DNA from: Brachyhypopomus gauderio
Taxonomy: Eukaryota; Chordata; Actinopteri; Gymnotiformes; Hypopomidae
Length of the DNA: 64,000 nucleotides
Assembly: GCF_052324685.1 (NCBI RefSeq)
Contig: NC_135220.1
Span: 12,337,639 to 12,401,638, forward strand
Direction of reading: 5' to 3'
The notes under the pieces were generated by a model that made no database searches, was not told the origin of the DNA, and was given only the letters and a program-made list of their open reading frames with translations. The translations under genes and the position numbers were made by a program. Positions within the stretch are counted from its first letter, which is position 1. Every line of letters starts with the position of its first letter. Of this stretch, positions 32,845-59,093 are shown piece by piece.

Positions 32845-34267
32845 GACTGGTGCGTGGGTGTTTAAAGGGGCTGGCAGGGGCGGTGCGGGGGCTTCAGTGT
32901 CACCCCTCTTTACCACTTCTCGCGTCCTGTGGGTTGGATCGCTTTCTTAGAGTTCACAGCCTGAAGGACCGCACCTTACTGCACAAGGTACACCCTCTCC
33001 CCATGCCATGTTCTCCTTCTGCCTCTTTCTTTTGTTAAAATTTCTCTCTCTCTTTCCTTCTCTCCCCCCACTTGCTTTTGTTCTTTTCTTTGTCTTCTCT
33101 CATTTGCTATCACTCATCTGTCCAATTCAGACATGACTCTGCTTGCTTATCCTTGAATGTGTTATTCATGTGGTTTTTACCTGCTGTGACTCACCTTTCC
33201 AGGTGTATCTGAAATCACGACTTAACTGTGTTCTGCTCTCCAGTAAAGATCTTGAAGTAAGTGCCCTATTCCAGGCCCAGTGCCCTAGCCCCAGTACCCT
33301 AGCCCTAACCCTAGTGCCAGTGTTGTGGTTTGGAGAGCTTTGTTTCCAGAAAAATTGCATGAATCCCTCTATATCAGGAGTGGCCAACCTGCGGCTCTTT
33401 GCCTGGTTTTATGCGGCTCCCCAGCCGGTCCACACTCTTACCTGCACTAACGATCTGTGCCGTGGCCCGGTTACCTCATCAGCTCTGAGGGCGACACACT
33501 GCTACATCTTCGTGCTGTGCGGTTTGTTTACAAGCCTAGCGAGCCGCTAATACTTTTAAAACCGGCGTACTGGAAAACACGCATGTGACTGTCTTCACAC
33601 GCTCACACGAGTTACTAATTCGCCAACTACTGGCGATCGATCAATCGCGATATAATACTTATTTTTTTGTCCATTACACCCCCCCCCCACCCCCCGTCAA
33701 CAATTTACATGCCCATGTATGATGTGGCTCTTTGCCGTAACACAGTAAAAAAAAAAGTGCCTCTTGGTCTCTGACGGGTTGGCCGCCCCTGCTCTATATG
33801 TACAAAGTTTGATTAAAATAATATAATCAAGGGCTGTCATTATTTCCTCAAACCAAATCCCACCTTTTATCTGCTGAATAAAATCAGACTCTTTAGTATC
33901 GTTAAAGTTTGGTTTTGGGAGTTGAGGCAGCGACTTGTATTTCTCACATAACTTGTAAAGGTAGTATTAGTGCACCATGTTCATGTTGTTCTGTGATGCA
34001 ATTTAAGTAATGTATCTGTAAAATAATCATATTAATGGCGATGTTGACACTGTTAATCTGTTATTGTTTCTTCTGGTGAAGCTGTGTGGATCAGATACAG
34101 CTGGAGAGGTAGAGGAGGTAAAAGCTGAGGGTGAGAATGAGGAGGATGAAGTTTGGGATTCCATGGAGATGGTCAAAGAGCAGCCGGGTAAGAGGGTGAC
34201 GTCTGAGGAACCGTCTGAGGCTGCTGGGAAAACTGCCAAGAAGAAGAGGAAAGTGGTGAAGCAGTGA
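29110..34267 (+). CDS. wdr74: WDR74, WD-repeat ribosome-biogenesis protein
   Basis: Ten exons: 29110-29170, 29324-29430, 29974-30098, 31214-31277, 31629-31772, 32022-32123, 32367-32523, 32845-32987, 33203-33256, 34082-34267. They join in phase to 380 residues (human 385). It starts MAAKSQLCSVWVGSETGILK and contains blade-like segments HVATGGKENPLKVWDLQ, VRVYDPSSPQRRPVLE, VVVGNTHGQLAILDLRKG and LLASCGLDRFLRVHSLKD. It ends in an acidic stretch and a basic tail (KTAKKKRKVV), probably nuclear or nucleolar targeting. WDR74, like yeast Nsa1, forms a seven-bladed propeller on early pre-60S particles and works with NVL and the exosome in rRNA processing. Introns 3 and 9 carry hAT insertions, and exon 8 follows a TG tract directly. 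No break seen in the coding frame. Confidence 0.96.
29476..29506 (+). repeat. (TG)n microsatellite in wdr74 intron 2
   Basis: About 15 TG units, then AGTGAGAGAGAGAGAG. Confidence 0.9.
30140..31035 (-). mobile_element. hAT (Charlie-like) DNA transposon remnant in wdr74 intron 3
   Basis: Termini CAGGGGTGGGCAAAC on the left and CAGACAAGGGCAAAC (read from the right) are hAT inverted repeats. They are flanked by an 8-bp target duplication CTCTAGAG/CTCTAGAA with one mismatch. Inside, the minus-strand frame at 30534-30845 retains a decayed piece that resembles the N-terminal zinc-finger region of GTF2IRD2/ZBED-like hAT transposases (segment ANSKQKDERLLL). The copy is internally deleted, and one side of the target duplication has changed. 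It cannot encode an active transposase. Confidence 0.88.
31284..31360. repeat. Dispersed palindromic fish repeat fragment
   Basis: CAAATCAAATCAAAT is followed by ATAGCGCTTTTCACAAC and its near complement GTTGTCACAAAGCGCT. This palindrome recurs widely in fish introns as I recall it. Here it starts only six bases after the wdr74 exon 4 donor. Family not assigned. Confidence 0.5.
32250..32366 (+). repeat. Two-copy ~58-bp repeat overlapping the wdr74 exon 7 acceptor tract
   Basis: TCTCCTCCTTATCTGTGTG with GTTAGGGTTNGTGTTAG and AGACTAACCCTAGA recurs with about 58-base period. The third TCTCCTCCTTGTCTAG is the actual polypyrimidine tract and AG of exon 7. GTTAGGGTTAG and CTAACCCTAG can also pair as a hairpin. 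Confidence 0.85.
32802..32842 (+). repeat. (TG)20 tract abutting the wdr74 exon 8 acceptor
   Basis: 41 bases of TG run straight into the acceptor AG at 32843-32844, so exon 8 has no conventional polypyrimidine tract. Confidence 0.95.
33375..33791. mobile_element. Non-autonomous hAT element in wdr74 intron 9
   Basis: 417 bases. The left terminus CAGGAGTGGCCAACC and right terminus (read inward) CAGGGGCGGCCAACC are inverted repeats. Both sides carry the identical 8-bp target duplication CTCTATAT (33367-33374 and 33792-33799). A C-run and an A-run lie inside. There is no coding frame of note. The exact duplication suggests a fairly young insertion. Confidence 0.93.
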
Positions 34268-37064
34268 CTGTAGCTATTCCACCGAACACATATCACCACG
34301 GCAACCGCACACATCGCTGCGGCAACTTTACATGGTCAATAACAGTTCTGCTGTACAGACTCAAATATGCATAATCAAGATGTGTAAGGTGTGATCACCT
34401 TTTTTAAACCATGGGCAATGTAGTATTTAATACCTCTGTGAATATGTTTAACAAATATTTTTGTAAAAACTAGGATTTGACCGATTAAAAAATTGTGCTA
34501 TTAGCCAATATAATTTTACATCGTCAGTAATTAGACTCCTCACTATTACTCTCAAATATCAAATTATTGTTATCATTTAAAAAATGCTCACAAACATAGG
34601 CCCTGCTTTTATACTACCCCCCCCACCCCTATTTCCCTCCCACCCACCCGTACCTCCCCGGGAATACAAAAACAAACTGTTTGTTTTTACATGATCAGTG
34701 CCTTTCTGTCCTGGCGATGGACTTTTGTTTTGGACAAAAGACTCATGTCAGTTCTGTAGACTGTTATGGTGATGAAAGGCAAATGGTGACTGCTGTAAAG
34801 TGCAGTTACAGCACTACATAACACACATGTCAAAATCCACTGCTGTGAAATGTGTATAGCTATAACTATATCTAGCTATTTCTCTATTTCTGTTTAAAAT
34901 GAACAGATTTCCACCTGTGTTCCGAATGTGTTGCTCGTTCACTCACTAACTTGTTTCCTAGATAGTGTTCATGTTCCTGCCCTAACCCCTTACAGCCCTC
35001 TTCGTGTGGAGGGTGAAGTGCACCAGGGGCGTGTGAGGCTTTACAACAGGAACTGTACTGCTGCTGAAATGGTGAAGTGTAGCAGAAGAAAATTATCTCA
35101 AGGATAATGAGTCATAAACCACAAATATGTCTAAATTACAACTACGTTCACCTGTTTTAACATTAACAGTTCACCTGTTTAACACCCAAAACATGCAAAT
35201 ATTACGGTTTTGATTCAATCTCAAATATCAGTGAGTACAGCCAATGATGTACATTAAACAATGTTGTCGTGGTCTCCATATTGGCAATATGGCTCACAGG
35301 TTACTAAGTGTCATGTGATTTTAGTTTTGGTTTTGGTTTAAACCTGCCCTGTTTGTCTTATGTACATCACCACCCTTTAGGAATTTGCATGTGTCTTGTT
35401 TCTCCCTTCACTAGACGAGTCTTCCTGTCTTGTCTTGCTGGTCATTGTAATTGCCTTCTCTAGCTTTTGTGTTTCTCTGCACATCTCTTGTTTCTTGCTA
35501 CATTCATGTTTCATTACGTATTCTAGTTATGTGTCTCAGATCCGATGCTACTCCGCCTCGAACTGGTGTAATGACTGATTTTTTGATTGCTGTAAATAAA
35601 CGTTGCTGACCAATACATCTGTGTCCTGCGTCCATTTGCATGGCAGCACAGAACAACAGGATCCAGTAAGGGACCAGGTATCGGGGGGTTGTGCAGGGGG
35701 TCAAAATGGCGGAACCCTGGCAGGGTTTTGTGCTTCTGTTGTGGCCTCACTGTGACCCCATAAGAAAAATAATATTTTACAAATAGAAATGTGACCGATC
35801 ACAAAATGCTCTCAAATATTCACAAAGTTAAGTAACTTCAATCTTAAATCCTGCTCAATCTAATTAGCAGTATTTTTAGCTGTCAGTACAGCTACAAAAT
35901 GCCCATCCAACCATCTCATTTCAAATAGCTAACAGTAGGCCTTACATAGGATGATGTCACTTCCTGGATTTTAGGCGGGAAAATTAATCATAAAATCCCA
36001 CTAAAGATAAGCTTCTGTTTCCTCCTACAGTGAAGACATGACCACCGCCTTCTGTAAACTATTCACCAGAAAATATTTTTTCTCATTCTTAGCTTTAATA
36101 GAATATTTTATGTCATGCTCCATAGCCAGATATATCATTATTTAGTTTGTACTGCTATTTACAAAGAAAATACTAACATTTCAATTTGCAATAGTTCTGC
36201 TTTATCATTGTCTTGTTTCCTGCAGGTTTTTTCTCATTGATCAACAGATAAACCTCAAAATAATTTAATACAAGTATTTACCTAAACTTGTCTTCATTTA
36301 TTTATTTTAAAATGCCTATAAAATGTGCATACATATTATTTTTTTATCTGTGTACATCCGATGTTCATAACTATATATAATCCGTATATATATTGTGGTG
36401 GAGGGCAGCTCCATGACGCTGTAGTCATACAACACTGAACACAAATATACATAAAGCAAAAGTACTCCAAAGTACAGTTATTTTTTATTATTAATTTTTT
36501 ATTTATTACTTTTAATTCCTAAATTCTCTAGATGCATGCACTTAAGTAATGTTGAAACATTAAATTTAAAAGTGTAATTTCAATACAAAATGGTGTTGAC
36601 TCAAGGTCTTACAGTTTTGCTCACTACCTTTTACTTATAGAAGATAATATCACTATTAACTTGCAATTAGTATGACTGGAACAAGCGAAGTTGTAATGTG
36701 GTCTATTGGCTACTTATAATAGCTGGTTTTGTTGGTTGTTGCAATCCAGAGAGCTGTAGTTAAAATACTGCAGCTAGCCTGCTGTCCATATAAACTTATA
36801 GAAGTAATGTAATCTCATGTTGGACTGGTCTTCGAATCTCAAGAGGACTTAGCAAAAGGTATTGTGTCATATTCAGAATATTGATTGTGGGCCAACGTAC
36901 CTTAGGGAATATAATAATTATTTTGTGGTGTGGAGCGGTGTTAAGGCGTGGCACTATGCAGCCCCGTCAATCACTGCGTGCCTGGCCAATGTCTCTAAAT
37001 TCTCGCTTTCTGATGAGGGCAGTCAGTGTATTTCTACAGATGTTGGTATGCACACCCTGCCTTC
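34268..37064. other. wdr74 3' UTR and intergenic DNA
   Basis: ATTAAA near 34484 is a possible wdr74 polyadenylation signal. A C-rich run lies at 34617-34660. No gene recognised. Confidence 0.5.
35335..35665 (+). mobile_element. Possible LTR-retrotransposon (Ty3/gypsy-like) LTR fossil
   Basis: The stretch has the texture of a fish gypsy-type LTR: pyrimidine-rich start, AATAAA near 35597, then CTGTGTCCTGCGTCC close to its end. No second LTR or recognisable internal region was found, so at most it is a solitary, decayed fragment. Boundaries are approximate and the assignment is tentative. Confidence 0.3.
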
Positions 37065-37219
37065 CAGGGCCGGAGTGGGACACTTTTTCAGCCCGGGAGT
37101 TTCATGCCCAAATACAGCCCAAAATAATTTTTCCCTCCCAATCGGCCCAAACTAGAGATTGACATGAGCCGGCCCATCGGGAATCCTCCCGAATCTCCCG
37201 ATTAGCCACTCCGGCTCTG
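37065..37219. mobile_element. Short hAT-type MITE
   Basis: 155 bases with termini CAGGGCCGGAGTGG and, from the right, CAGAGCCGGAGTGG. The identical 8-bp target duplication CTGCCTTC flanks it (37057-37064 and 37220-37227). The interior has further paired segments around GGCCC/GGGCC. No coding capacity. Confidence 0.92.
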
Positions 37220-37559
37220 CTGCCTTCTATATTCATAAAGTGAAACATCACAAAGTTAAGACTCTTTAACAAATATACAAACATCATCACAGTTAGTCTT
37301 GACTGATGATGCACCTGCATATTAATACAAATATAAACCACAAGTAAAATAACTAAATGTTTATGCAATAATGATTAATAATAACAAAGAATATTTCATT
37401 TGCATCCAATTAAAGAACTTACCTATTATTTACATGACATTTGCTGTGTATTATGTATTCAGGACTGTATAACCTAAATGCGATAGTAGATCAGTTGGTG
37501 AGTGACTATAAACCAAACAGCAAGCTGAAGAACAGAGCTAGAGCTGAGGTAGAGCATCT

Positions 37560-37725
37560 CTGAAAACAGAGGTCTGTAAAAACCCTGGGAGGTCTGTAAA
37601 ACCCCGGGAGGTCTGTAATCCCAGGGAGGACTGTAAACCCAGGGATATCTGTAAGCCCAGGGAGGTCTATAAATCCAAACAGGTCTGTAATCCCAGAGAG
37701 GTCTGTAAACCCAGGGAGGGTTCTG
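37560..37725 (+). repeat. ~20-bp minisatellite (GGTCTGTAAACCCAGGGA)
   Basis: About eight imperfect copies of a GAGGTCTGTAAACCCAGGGA-like unit. Confidence 0.92.
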
Positions 37726-38714
37726 AAAAATAAAAAAGAATATGTGGCTCACATCATGCTTTGTGTGTAATGTGTGTAGGTCACCAATTAATTGTTGTTA
37801 TGACCATGGTTGAAAGACATACCTGGAAAACATTATTGTATTTAGTTTAGGTTAGCTGAGCTTACATTTAACACAAATCACTGTTAATTTCTTCATATTA
37901 CCCACTCTGTGTGCTCTTGAACTTATATGGTAATAATTAACTTTCTCTTCAAAAAAAGAATTTTTATTATGCTGTTATAAACATTTTCTTTCTTTGTTCA
38001 GTGTTTGGAGTCCAGAGTCTCTTTCAATGATCAGAATTACCTCATGTAGCCTCATCGTTACTTACCTGTAATTAAGGGTCAGTAACTGATAATGTCTTTT
38101 TATTAGATGAGCACACATTAGCTCATCAGCAGGGAAGAAGGAGCCTACAGATATGGGCCATGGTGACACCTTAGTGGGGAGGGGGCACAAATTGATGAAA
38201 CTATATTGTGCTGGATATTGGATAATACAATTATATTATACTGCACCTTGATCTAGTGCCAATCAGTCCTTTGTGAAATGGCATGCCCTGCTTTTTATAT
38301 AAAAAAAATTACATTCCGATCCTTCTGGATCACTGAATACATTGTGGGTAAATATTACATGTTATCTAATTTTGTACATGAAAATGATGGATTCATTAAT
38401 AGTTTAGTGGTACAACCACAGCAGAGAGATTTGCTAGTCTTTTCCTGTGGTCTTATGTGCACCACTGTGAGAGTCCAGGATGTTAGATTGAGGGGCAGGG
38501 CACAGTGGCTGTTAAATATTGACGTGAAGTGTAATGATTAACTGAGCTCCAGTTCCAGATTACTCTTAAACTGGCCCTTGTCAATCGGACCCGGCAGTGC
38601 TGTCTCCTGCAGTGCCTCTCCTGCTGCTGTCTGGGCTCTACACGTTCTGACCTCTAGTTACTCTGCTTCATGTTCGAGGGGACTCTCTGTAGGTAAGTCA
38701 AACTATGAATATTA

Positions 38715-38780
<66 letters not shown>

Positions 38781-41700
38781 AAGAAAAAATATTAACTGAA
38801 AATCATAAAATTAGATAAAATTAGTAAAACTTTAAATTTGTCAAATTACTTTTGTTTTACAAAGTTACTGAGAAACTTCAGACAATCTACAGAATGTGGT
38901 GTTGGTCTACATGTGCAGAGTTCACTCTTATGTGAGGACTTCCTGTTAGTAAGGCTGATTCATATAGTAACTGTACAACTGAGTTTTCACTGTACTACTG
39001 AGTCTTCGTCTGTAAATAAATTAAAACTGTATTAGAACTGTATTTACATCTAAAAAGATCAAAGTATTCAAATATAATATATTGGGATAAACATTTGAAT
39101 TAAAGATACCAAAATAAGAACCTTCTGTTTAGTCTTCAAGTAATAAAATATTGTTCACTTATCTGAGATACAATGAATGAGCACATAGGTAAAATGGCGA
39201 CACAAGTGTATGTCTTCTGGAAAAATATATATATTTGCATACAGTTTTCAGTTAGTGTTGGGGGCCCAAAAACTAGAGTTATCGACTCTGGATCAGATAC
39301 CTGATTTAGTACAAATGCAATCAAGTCCAGAGGTAACAAGCATATCTTAGTGTAGTGCAGTATGTTTCTCACCATCTTAAAAATAAAGTACAGTAAGGAT
39401 GAAAATGATGGTGATAAAGTCAGTGAGTTGATAACGAGGTTTGATAAGATGGACCCGGTGAACTGGTCTGCCATCTCATAATTACTTTATTGTTTTATTT
39501 TTTCAAAGAGCTTTACAGCAAGGCAAAGTCTAAAAGATATTTATGAAGATACTCAACCAGCAGATATATGGGGAGGGGGGGGGGTGCAAATATCACACAA
39601 AAGATTAAGATATTAATGCAACATTAGGATCAGGAAAGAGAAAGAAAAAAGGCACACGAGACACACCTATTTTTTCTATCAGCACACACACACACGCACA
39701 CACACACACACATTGTGTGTTGCACCTTTGTTGACAGCGATCATAAAAGTGCTATTATCAGATCACTCTTAGCACTTTGACCATACTGTTGGATGATGGT
39801 AGATGACATGCCATAAAGATGGGGAGGAAGAAAAAGGGCAAAGTCATGAGTTATCAGACTCACGTGCTCTTAATGGCAGCTAAGTCCAAGTCCAAGTCCA
39901 GACTCAACCTTAGTGTTCTTCCGTTCTCTTCTTTATTTGCTTTACAGATTCAGGTCCAGGACTACAGGGGAGATAAGTGGGGTATGTATACATTTATAAT
40001 GGCTGCTCCTGAGTGCCACAAATATGCAGTATTGGTGATGGGTGTTAAAGAATTGATGCCTTTCCTTCTCTTCACCAGAGGTGGTGCTGTGCTCTAACAG
40101 ACTTGGTGCTTGCTGGCTGTAACAGCAACTCCATGTGGAAAGTCTGCATATTCCAGTGGAGTAGCTGTTACTTGCAGAGAGTCACCTTTGGTCCTTACCC
40201 GTCCAGCTGCAAGAAGGCACTGTTCATTCAGTTAATCAACCACACATTACAGTAATTGAATAACACTGCTGTTGGCTGACACAGAGTCAGTGTTAGACCC
40301 AGTGCTATTTGTCTAACTTGGGATACACTGTCTCCTCTTCCATAGCTGCTACTGTACATAAGGTAAATGGTATGCTTCATAGGGCTTAATCACTATATAA
40401 TGAGTTATCTATACTTATACTATTACGATATACTAACCTATTTTCTACACATAACATTTAACCCTGTGATTGGGACACAGGGTGATGACCTATGAATTGA
40501 CAGCCAGTGTTTGCAATATGACTGCCTGTCAGTTCTGTAGGCCACTGTTCTGTTTGTCCTCATAAACACACACAGATTCCCGGGGCAAACTGACTAAAAG
40601 GAAAAATGCACTGTAAACCTGATGTGTACAATACAATGTATATATAACATATTTAGTAAAAATCTTATAATATCTAACAGTATTTATTTGATGACTATAC
40701 TGACATAATTTTGATGTGACTGTTTATGAATGCTCCTTTATTAAATGGTAAATCATTTCAATTATGCATTAAAGGTTGGAAATATTTCTTAATCTGAATA
40801 AGTTATTTTGACCTTTGTAAAACATTATAAACATGTGTGCTGTAGAAATAATCTGGGAATTTCTACTAACGAATGAAAGAATGATCCTATCACTTTCCAT
40901 GAGTGAGGAACTCTATCTCCTTTGGACCAGGAAGTGCAGGTTAAATTGTAGGCTTGAGTTACTGGATGTCAAAAGACTTTCATTTCCAGTTCAAAGTTAT
41001 ACCACTGCTTTCTACCCTCTTTCAGTCTAGTGAAACATGAGCAAAGATCTAGTCTGTTTGTGCCCCCTGAGTGCTGGTGACTGCAGATTCTCCAATTTTG
41101 TCAGGTGTAATGACACAATGGATAGTCAGTTGAATGAGTTGCACAGTGATTGCAAAAACCTGGACTGGGCTTGAAGGCCAGGTTAAAGTCTCATAGCCTA
41201 TGCTGTAGTGTCTGTATTTTCCACAGCAGCGTTTAGAAAGAAATAAGAGTTGTTACACTGGTCAACAATGATTTTTCGTCCTCCATAAAATACCTAAAAT
41301 ACCTGTCTGTTATGTGTTTTTGCACACTGTTTGCAATCCAGATATATTTTCAGAGTGTCTCTATCACCCATAGTTTATCACCCATAGACCACTAAACTTG
41401 TATGTCATTATGAATAGTACGGAAACGCAGTACCAAAGAAAGTGGATCAACTCTGTGTTGGCAGACTACAGGACACTTAAGGGTGAATGTCCCACTACAG
41501 GCTAAGCTCACACACTGTACATTTGTGCATATTTAAGTATAACAACTTATTTATGATCAGGTATAATATAATTAATCTTAAAGATATTTGCCCTGTCACT
41601 TTATAACCATACATGATAGAGAAATTGTAAAAACTCACAAAAAAGACTTTGAGGCCCACCTATTTTAGTTTGTGAAACAAACCAAAATTTTTACATTTTG

Positions 41701-43500
41701 TTGCCCTGTGTTATATTGAGTGATGCATATGTCTTTTCCTAAATCAGATTTAGGACACTTTGATAATTTAGGTACCTAATATGACTACTAAAATGTAAAA
41801 CCTGAAGAGGTCATATATTTGTAAAATATTTGAACTAGCCTGCAGGCTTGTAGTCCTGTCCTGTACAGAGTGTCAGCATGGCAAATATTTCCATTAAAAT
41901 AGCTGAGAGATCTGATCCTCTTGTGTGGGTATATGAGGGATTATAAAGGGAAACTTCCATGAACGTAACTTTCATTTTCATTTCTGCAGCCTGAAATTCA
42001 GATGCATGCATTTCAGATACCTGCATTTCAGATACACACTTTTACTTTTGTTTTTTGGAAGCAATTTAACTGACTCCTATGTGATTCAAATTATGTCACT
42101 AAAATGTCAATAGTGTATACTGTGAAAAAGAAGAAACTTTTTCAAATGCATTTATCAAGTGCACCAGAGAGAGAAAGAGGGAGAGAGGTGATTGCATCCT
42201 TTGTTCCTGAATCATGATGAATAATCACCCACCTCATGATGGAATGTCCCAAAGTCTTATGGTGTTTGGTTGTGGAGCCGTGACCAACAGGAAATCTCTT
42301 CCTCTGGCATTAATCCTACGAGTGTACCCTAAAATTAACGTGACAAGTTTTCATAAAGAAAACTTGATTCACTAAACCAAACGTACATATTACGCTTAAC
42401 TGAGATATCTAAGGTGAATGCAGATTGATGTGGGGAATTAACCTTGCATGGTCATGTTTCAGAGGCAATTATAATGGACAGTCCTGCTGCGTGCTCTGAC
42501 TTGCGGTGAAAAGATCAGTTTCTGTGTTACACCTGGGCATGTTACACCTGCAGGAGAACCAAGAAGAGATATCAAATTAGGCCCCTGTGAAAAAAATTAC
42601 ATAGTTCTTAGATTTGTTTAGGACCCCTATCATCACAGGTCCTTAGAAGCAAAACTAAACATTCAATATTAATCAGCATTTTATACAGTTTTCTCTGTAT
42701 AAAATTATCAACTATAAATTATAATAATGAATCAATTATTAATATTATTCATGCAAACAGTCTTCTTGCTTGTTTATGCCGCTCAGACCATGCATGAATT
42801 ATAAATCCTTTTCATTGCAAGTCACCTTCTTACAATCCAGCTGCTGAGTCAAATACTGGCTCTTGAGTGTTTGGGGGAGCCCTGGAGTGTCTGTATGCAC
42901 AGCAATGCTCAGAGGCAACATTTTTTCGAATATTCAAGCCAAGGATGAATATTGTACCAGTTCATCATAACTGAATTATCTGGCTCTGACTTTCTGTATG
43001 AGTGTCTTTATTATTTAAAAAGGTGCTATACATCACATTTTCTTTTCATTTTTGGAAAGAAATATAGAGCAAAAAAGTCACACTACGAAGGGATTTCTGC
43101 GGTGGCATATAGCTAGTTAGCTATAGCTAACAAGCTGGCTAGTTACATGCAGCTATGAAGTCCTTCACATGCAACACATTCTCAACATCACTAGTCTAGA
43201 TGGCTACGTGTTGCCACCTCCTCACTAAGGAAAATAGCTACTGACTATCCTAAAAGCTGAAAGTCGCTACATGATATAACACCCTACAAAGCGTAGCTAG
43301 AGAGGCCTGAATACTGAATAGCGACAAAGCTAAGCTGGCAATACTTGTGCCGCTTTACCGACATTCACAAAAATGATGTTCCTCTCGCCACGCCTTGATG
43401 TTGTGACAGGGGCTCTAGTTTCCAACCCCCGTAGAAACGTCACTGTAACTTTGTAGACTTTGATAAGATCACACATTTAGTGCTGGAAGTGTCAAACTTA
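37726..43500. other. Intergenic 5.8 kb with no recognised gene
   Basis: Contains (TG)n(AG)n at 38714-38776, a G-run near 39575 and a (CA)n near 39683-39712. A donor-like GTAG|GTAAGTC ends a GC-richer patch at 38540-38694 that might be a noncoding exon, but support is weak. Frames of 80-110 codons here show no family resemblance. Confidence 0.45.
43015..43470. repeat. Possible dispersed repeat upstream of ehd1
   Basis: Begins AAAAAGGTGCTATACATCAC and contains dense TAGCTAGTTAGCTATAGCT palindromes, a texture I associate with fish interspersed repeats. No termini or target duplication were resolved. Confidence 0.25.
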
Positions 43501-43735
43501 CAGTCCTGCTAGAAAGTTTGTGAACCATTTAGAAATGTCTATATTTCTGCATAAATTTGACCTAAACTTTAATCAGACTGTCACACAAGTCCTAAAAGTG
43601 GATAAAGATAACCAAATCAAATAAATTTGACATTTTTAGGAACATTATCTAACATTACATATTAGAGTGGCCAGTGAATGTCAACCTTTAAGATTTGCAG
43701 ATAATATGTGTTGCAAGTCAATTGTATGACAATGA
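43501..43735 (+). mobile_element. Tc1/mariner transposon end (truncated)
   Basis: Starts after a TA dinucleotide with CAGTCCTGCTAGAAAGTTTG, then GTGAACCATTTAGAAATG and TTTCTGCATAAATTTGACCT. This is the familiar left end of a fish Tc1-like family. Similarity fades after about 235 bases; no transposase or second terminus is present. Confidence 0.8.
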
Positions 43736-44449
43736 GGTGTGAGGGCACAAAGATTTTTAAAACAAATTTAATTCCACTATTTCTTTTATTTAAACATGGT
43801 GAGTTTCTGTTGAAGGTTGAATATAAAAAATCCTGAGTATATATGAGTGTCAGTGCTTGGGGCCCAGGAGGAGGATACTCAGTCCTTACATGGACAGGCT
43901 AATTCTGACTAATGAAACAGTGCACATGTGTCTCGCCAAACTAAAAGAATACAATTTACTGGAATGCGGCTTAACTAAATAGCTAAAAATAATAATCTAA
44001 TAATTGAAACGAATCCTATTTAGACTAACTATATCTCGGTACGTACTCCTCGTAATGTAGTGAAAATACATTTTAAAAGCCTACATATATAGCAAGATGA
44101 GGATGCCAAATGTTTGGACCCGGAGCAGGACTTTTACTTTGAAACGCCAAACGTTCCCAGGCCCCCCTCAGAGTACTAAGATTGTAGGTATTAGTAAACG
44201 CTGGTTCATGCTTCGCCCAGAGACTGCAGGGCTCTGGCACGAGACGTGGAAACAACTGCAATGCGCGCGAAGCATGTCATCTCTCTGGGAGAAAGTCGGT
44301 TATAAGGTCTGAGTGTATAGGTGACTCTTCATTAATTATAAAGTCTTAACCAAACTTTAAAATAATAATCCCATTCTGAACAGCAGGCAACTCTGCCAAT
44401 TTTAACACTCTGGCAAATTACCCCGGCACGGTGTTGGCTCGCTGAAGAA

Positions 44450-44647
44450 TCCATCTGGACTGTCAAATAAATCGTTATCTCGCTATACGCTAAGCTAGGT
44501 TGGCTAACGACCGAGCTCGAGACCGAGCAGCTCACGCACGTCACCGAGCTAACGGTAACATTAGCGGCGGTGCGATAACTAGCGATCTTGGGAGACGCCG
44601 CGAAAGGTTATCGTTTATAGCTAGCTACGTTTTACATTTAAGAAAAA
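44450..44647 (+). promoter_or_regulatory. ehd1: ehd1 promoter and 5' UTR
   Basis: CpG-richer sequence with repeated GACCGAGC and CACCGAGC motifs and GGCGGTGCGATAAC just before the first coding exon. The ATG is preceded by AAGAAAAA. Confidence 0.5.

Positions 44648-59093
<14,446 letters not shown>

Noticed and set aside
39136-39474. 112-codon minus-strand frame beginning MADQFTGSILSNLVINSL
   Set aside because: Looks briefly like a small membrane protein but I find no family match, splice context or promoter; likely chance.
39819-40097. Basic plus-strand frame beginning MGRKKKGKVMSYQ
   Set aside because: Starts like a nuclear protein but continues without any known pattern, and no splice context supports it.
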